Shown: positions 62,755 through 64,000 of the stretch, piece after piece | How positions within the stretch are numbered: the first letter of the stretch is position 1 | Layout: the number at the start of each line of letters is the position of its first letter | DNA from: Amphirosellinia nigrospora | Taxonomy: Eukaryota; Ascomycota; Sordariomycetes; Xylariales; Xylariaceae | DNA: 64,000 bases | Assembly: GCA_004123355.1 (NCBI GenBank) | Contig: SCHM01000001.1 | Coordinates: 12,782,193 to 12,846,192 of the forward strand | Direction: 5' to 3' | Position numbers and translations under genes: made by a program | Notes under the pieces: model-generated | Seen by the model: the letters and a program-made list of their open reading frames with translations, nothing else | Databases searched by the model: none | Told to the model about the DNA's origin: nothing

Positions 62755-64000
62755 ATGCCGATTGGCAAAGAGGGGAACGTGAAATGGGTTGATGTAAGTA
62801 GACACTGTCTCAGCCGCCGGTCGAATGAGCGTTTCTTTGGATGGAGTGACGATGGGCTGTTTGTCTTGGAGGCTTTCGGATTGACCGCCACCACGATGAC
62901 CCTCTTTCCAGGTGCTCATTAGCGCTGATAGGCGTTGCGGAAGCGCGACCGCGATGTGCTTAATGGTGTCACTGAGATCACGAAGGTTGAAGGTGCAAGT
63001 CATGCAATGCCAAAGCTTGCGCCTGGGTAGGCATATGTCTATCGACATTGCACATTATGTGGTCGGGCAGGTCGTCATCTCAGGAATGGCCAGCGCCAGT
63101 TCCAACAGAAGCCAAGCACTTTGCTCGTTCAATGTGGCCAATAACTAATCGGCTGTTTATTTGCAGGGCCTTCGAGGTCTCGCCTCATCATTAGTCGTCC
63201 TGACTCACATCGCACGAGCTTTCGATGGCGATCTCTTTCTTCCGGCCTCAGCTGCTGATGCTGCGCCTCGCGTACTTCAGTGGCCGTTTCTTCGAATCCT
63301 CGTTCAAGGTCGCATTGGCGTGACGATCTTCTCTTTCGTTACCGGTTATGTGTGCGCTCTCAAGCCCATCAAGCTCTACCGCCAGAACAATCAAGATGCT
63401 GCCTTCAACGCCGTCGCCAAGTCCGCCCTCCGCCGTGTACCTCGATTGATTATCCCCTGCTCGTTCGCTACTGTAATTATCTGGGTTATGGCACAGCTGG
63501 GGTTCTTCCTGGTGGGAAAGTCGAGTGATTGCTGGTGGTGCGGTAAGACCGCGCCTGACCGAATGGGCAACATTTTCTCATCCATCAACCACCTGATCTT
63601 CAACATCATCAACACTTGGACCCACGGCGCCAATGCGTATGATGGCAACCAATGGACCTTCTTCCCCTGTTGAAGGGGAGTATGCAGGTATACACCTTCA
63701 TTGTCGCAACGGCCTATTTGCAGCCACGATATAGAATGATTGCTAGTTTGATCGTCTACTTCTACTTCTACATCGGTGGCGATTGTAAGTTGCATACGTT
63801 TCACTATCTTGTCAGATAAGTCTTGGTAGCATTCGCTAACTGCATCTAGCTGCCTTCGGTATGCAATTCTTTTGGGGTGTATTCCTTTGCGATGTACAAA
63901 ACCATCCTGCGGCAAACGAATTCCTGGTTAGGCGGCCGAGAATATCTCGCGTACTCGCTATCGTATTCCTGACGCTCGGTCTTTACGTTGCCTCGTACCC
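62755..64000 (+). CDS. Acyltransferase-3 family membrane protein (cut by window end)
   Basis: Multi-pass membrane O-acyltransferase family (Acyl_transf_3), which moves acyl groups onto sugars or other acceptors. Exon 1 (62755-62793) codes only MPIGKEGNVKWVD; a 373-bp intron (62794-63166, GTAAGT...TTTGCAG) leads into GLRGLASSLVVLTHIARAFD, the family's DGLRGxA signature with the conserved His of the first membrane helix. Exon 2 continues with RIGVTIFSFVTGYVCALKPI, RRVPRLIIPCSFATVIIWVM and NAYDGNQWTFFP; a third exon follows an intron at 63785-63849 (FGMQFFWGVFLCDVQNHPAA). The frame changes once at a run of four C (63664-63667), right after NQWTFFP. The 3' end lies beyond the window. The exon 1 to exon 2 junction restores the signature exactly, which supports the long intron. 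Confidence 0.85.

Overview
The window comes from a filamentous ascomycete (Pezizomycotina, most likely a Sordariomycete). The evidence is genes with short introns of 49-152 bp carrying GTRNGT donors and CTAAC-like branch sites, one 373-bp intron, a fungal gene set (kynurenine-pathway IDO, GH11 xylanase, LysM-domain secreted protein, DUF6590 protein, TMA16, MAM33), long gene-free spacers, and clusters of TACCTA/TAGGTA words upstream of several genes. The species cannot be fixed from the sequence alone.

Layout. 0.8-1.6 kb: secreted LysM-domain protein. 2.3-5.6 kb: a 1,059-residue disordered basic protein of unknown function. 6.1-7.9 kb (minus): ESCRT-I subunit VPS23. 9.4-10.9 kb: indoleamine 2,3-dioxygenase. 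11.6-13.9 kb: two possible small membrane proteins and one copy of a tRNA-like repeat. 14.8-17.1 kb (minus): mitochondrial ABC transporter ATM1. 19.0-20.2 kb: DUF6590 protein. 21.1-23.0 kb: cytochrome P450. 23.6-24.4 kb: mitochondrial peroxiredoxin. 25.4-27.2 kb (minus): Ariadne-type RBR ubiquitin ligase. 29.0-31.5 kb (minus): exonuclease 1, divergent from TMA16 at 32.3-33.0 kb. 35.4-36.3 kb: MAM33/p32, convergent with a GH11 xylanase at 37.1-37.9 kb (minus). 39.7-41.1 kb (minus): FAD monooxygenase. 47.1-48.6 kb (minus): BAHD-like acyltransferase. 54.6-55.1 kb: small LEA-like protein. 62.8 kb to the end: an acyltransferase-3 membrane protein cut by the window edge. The spans 41-47, 48.6-54.6 and 55.1-62.7 kb hold no gene I can recognise.

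The genes are mostly independent housekeeping or accessory functions. P450, FAD monooxygenase and BAHD acyltransferase are chemistries used in secondary metabolism, but they lie 17-26 kb apart with unrelated genes between them, and no backbone synthase is visible, so I do not call a cluster.

The most striking property is technical or evolutionary. Twelve of the seventeen genes supported here, including ATM1 and VPS23, change reading frame inside an otherwise well-conserved protein. Most of the roughly twenty change points sit on a run of three or more G or C and read as one base too few. Genes without such a site (EXO1, MAM33, peroxiredoxin, DUF6590) are fully open. This looks like run-length error in the assembly rather than mass pseudogenisation, so coordinates of affected genes are given as whole loci.
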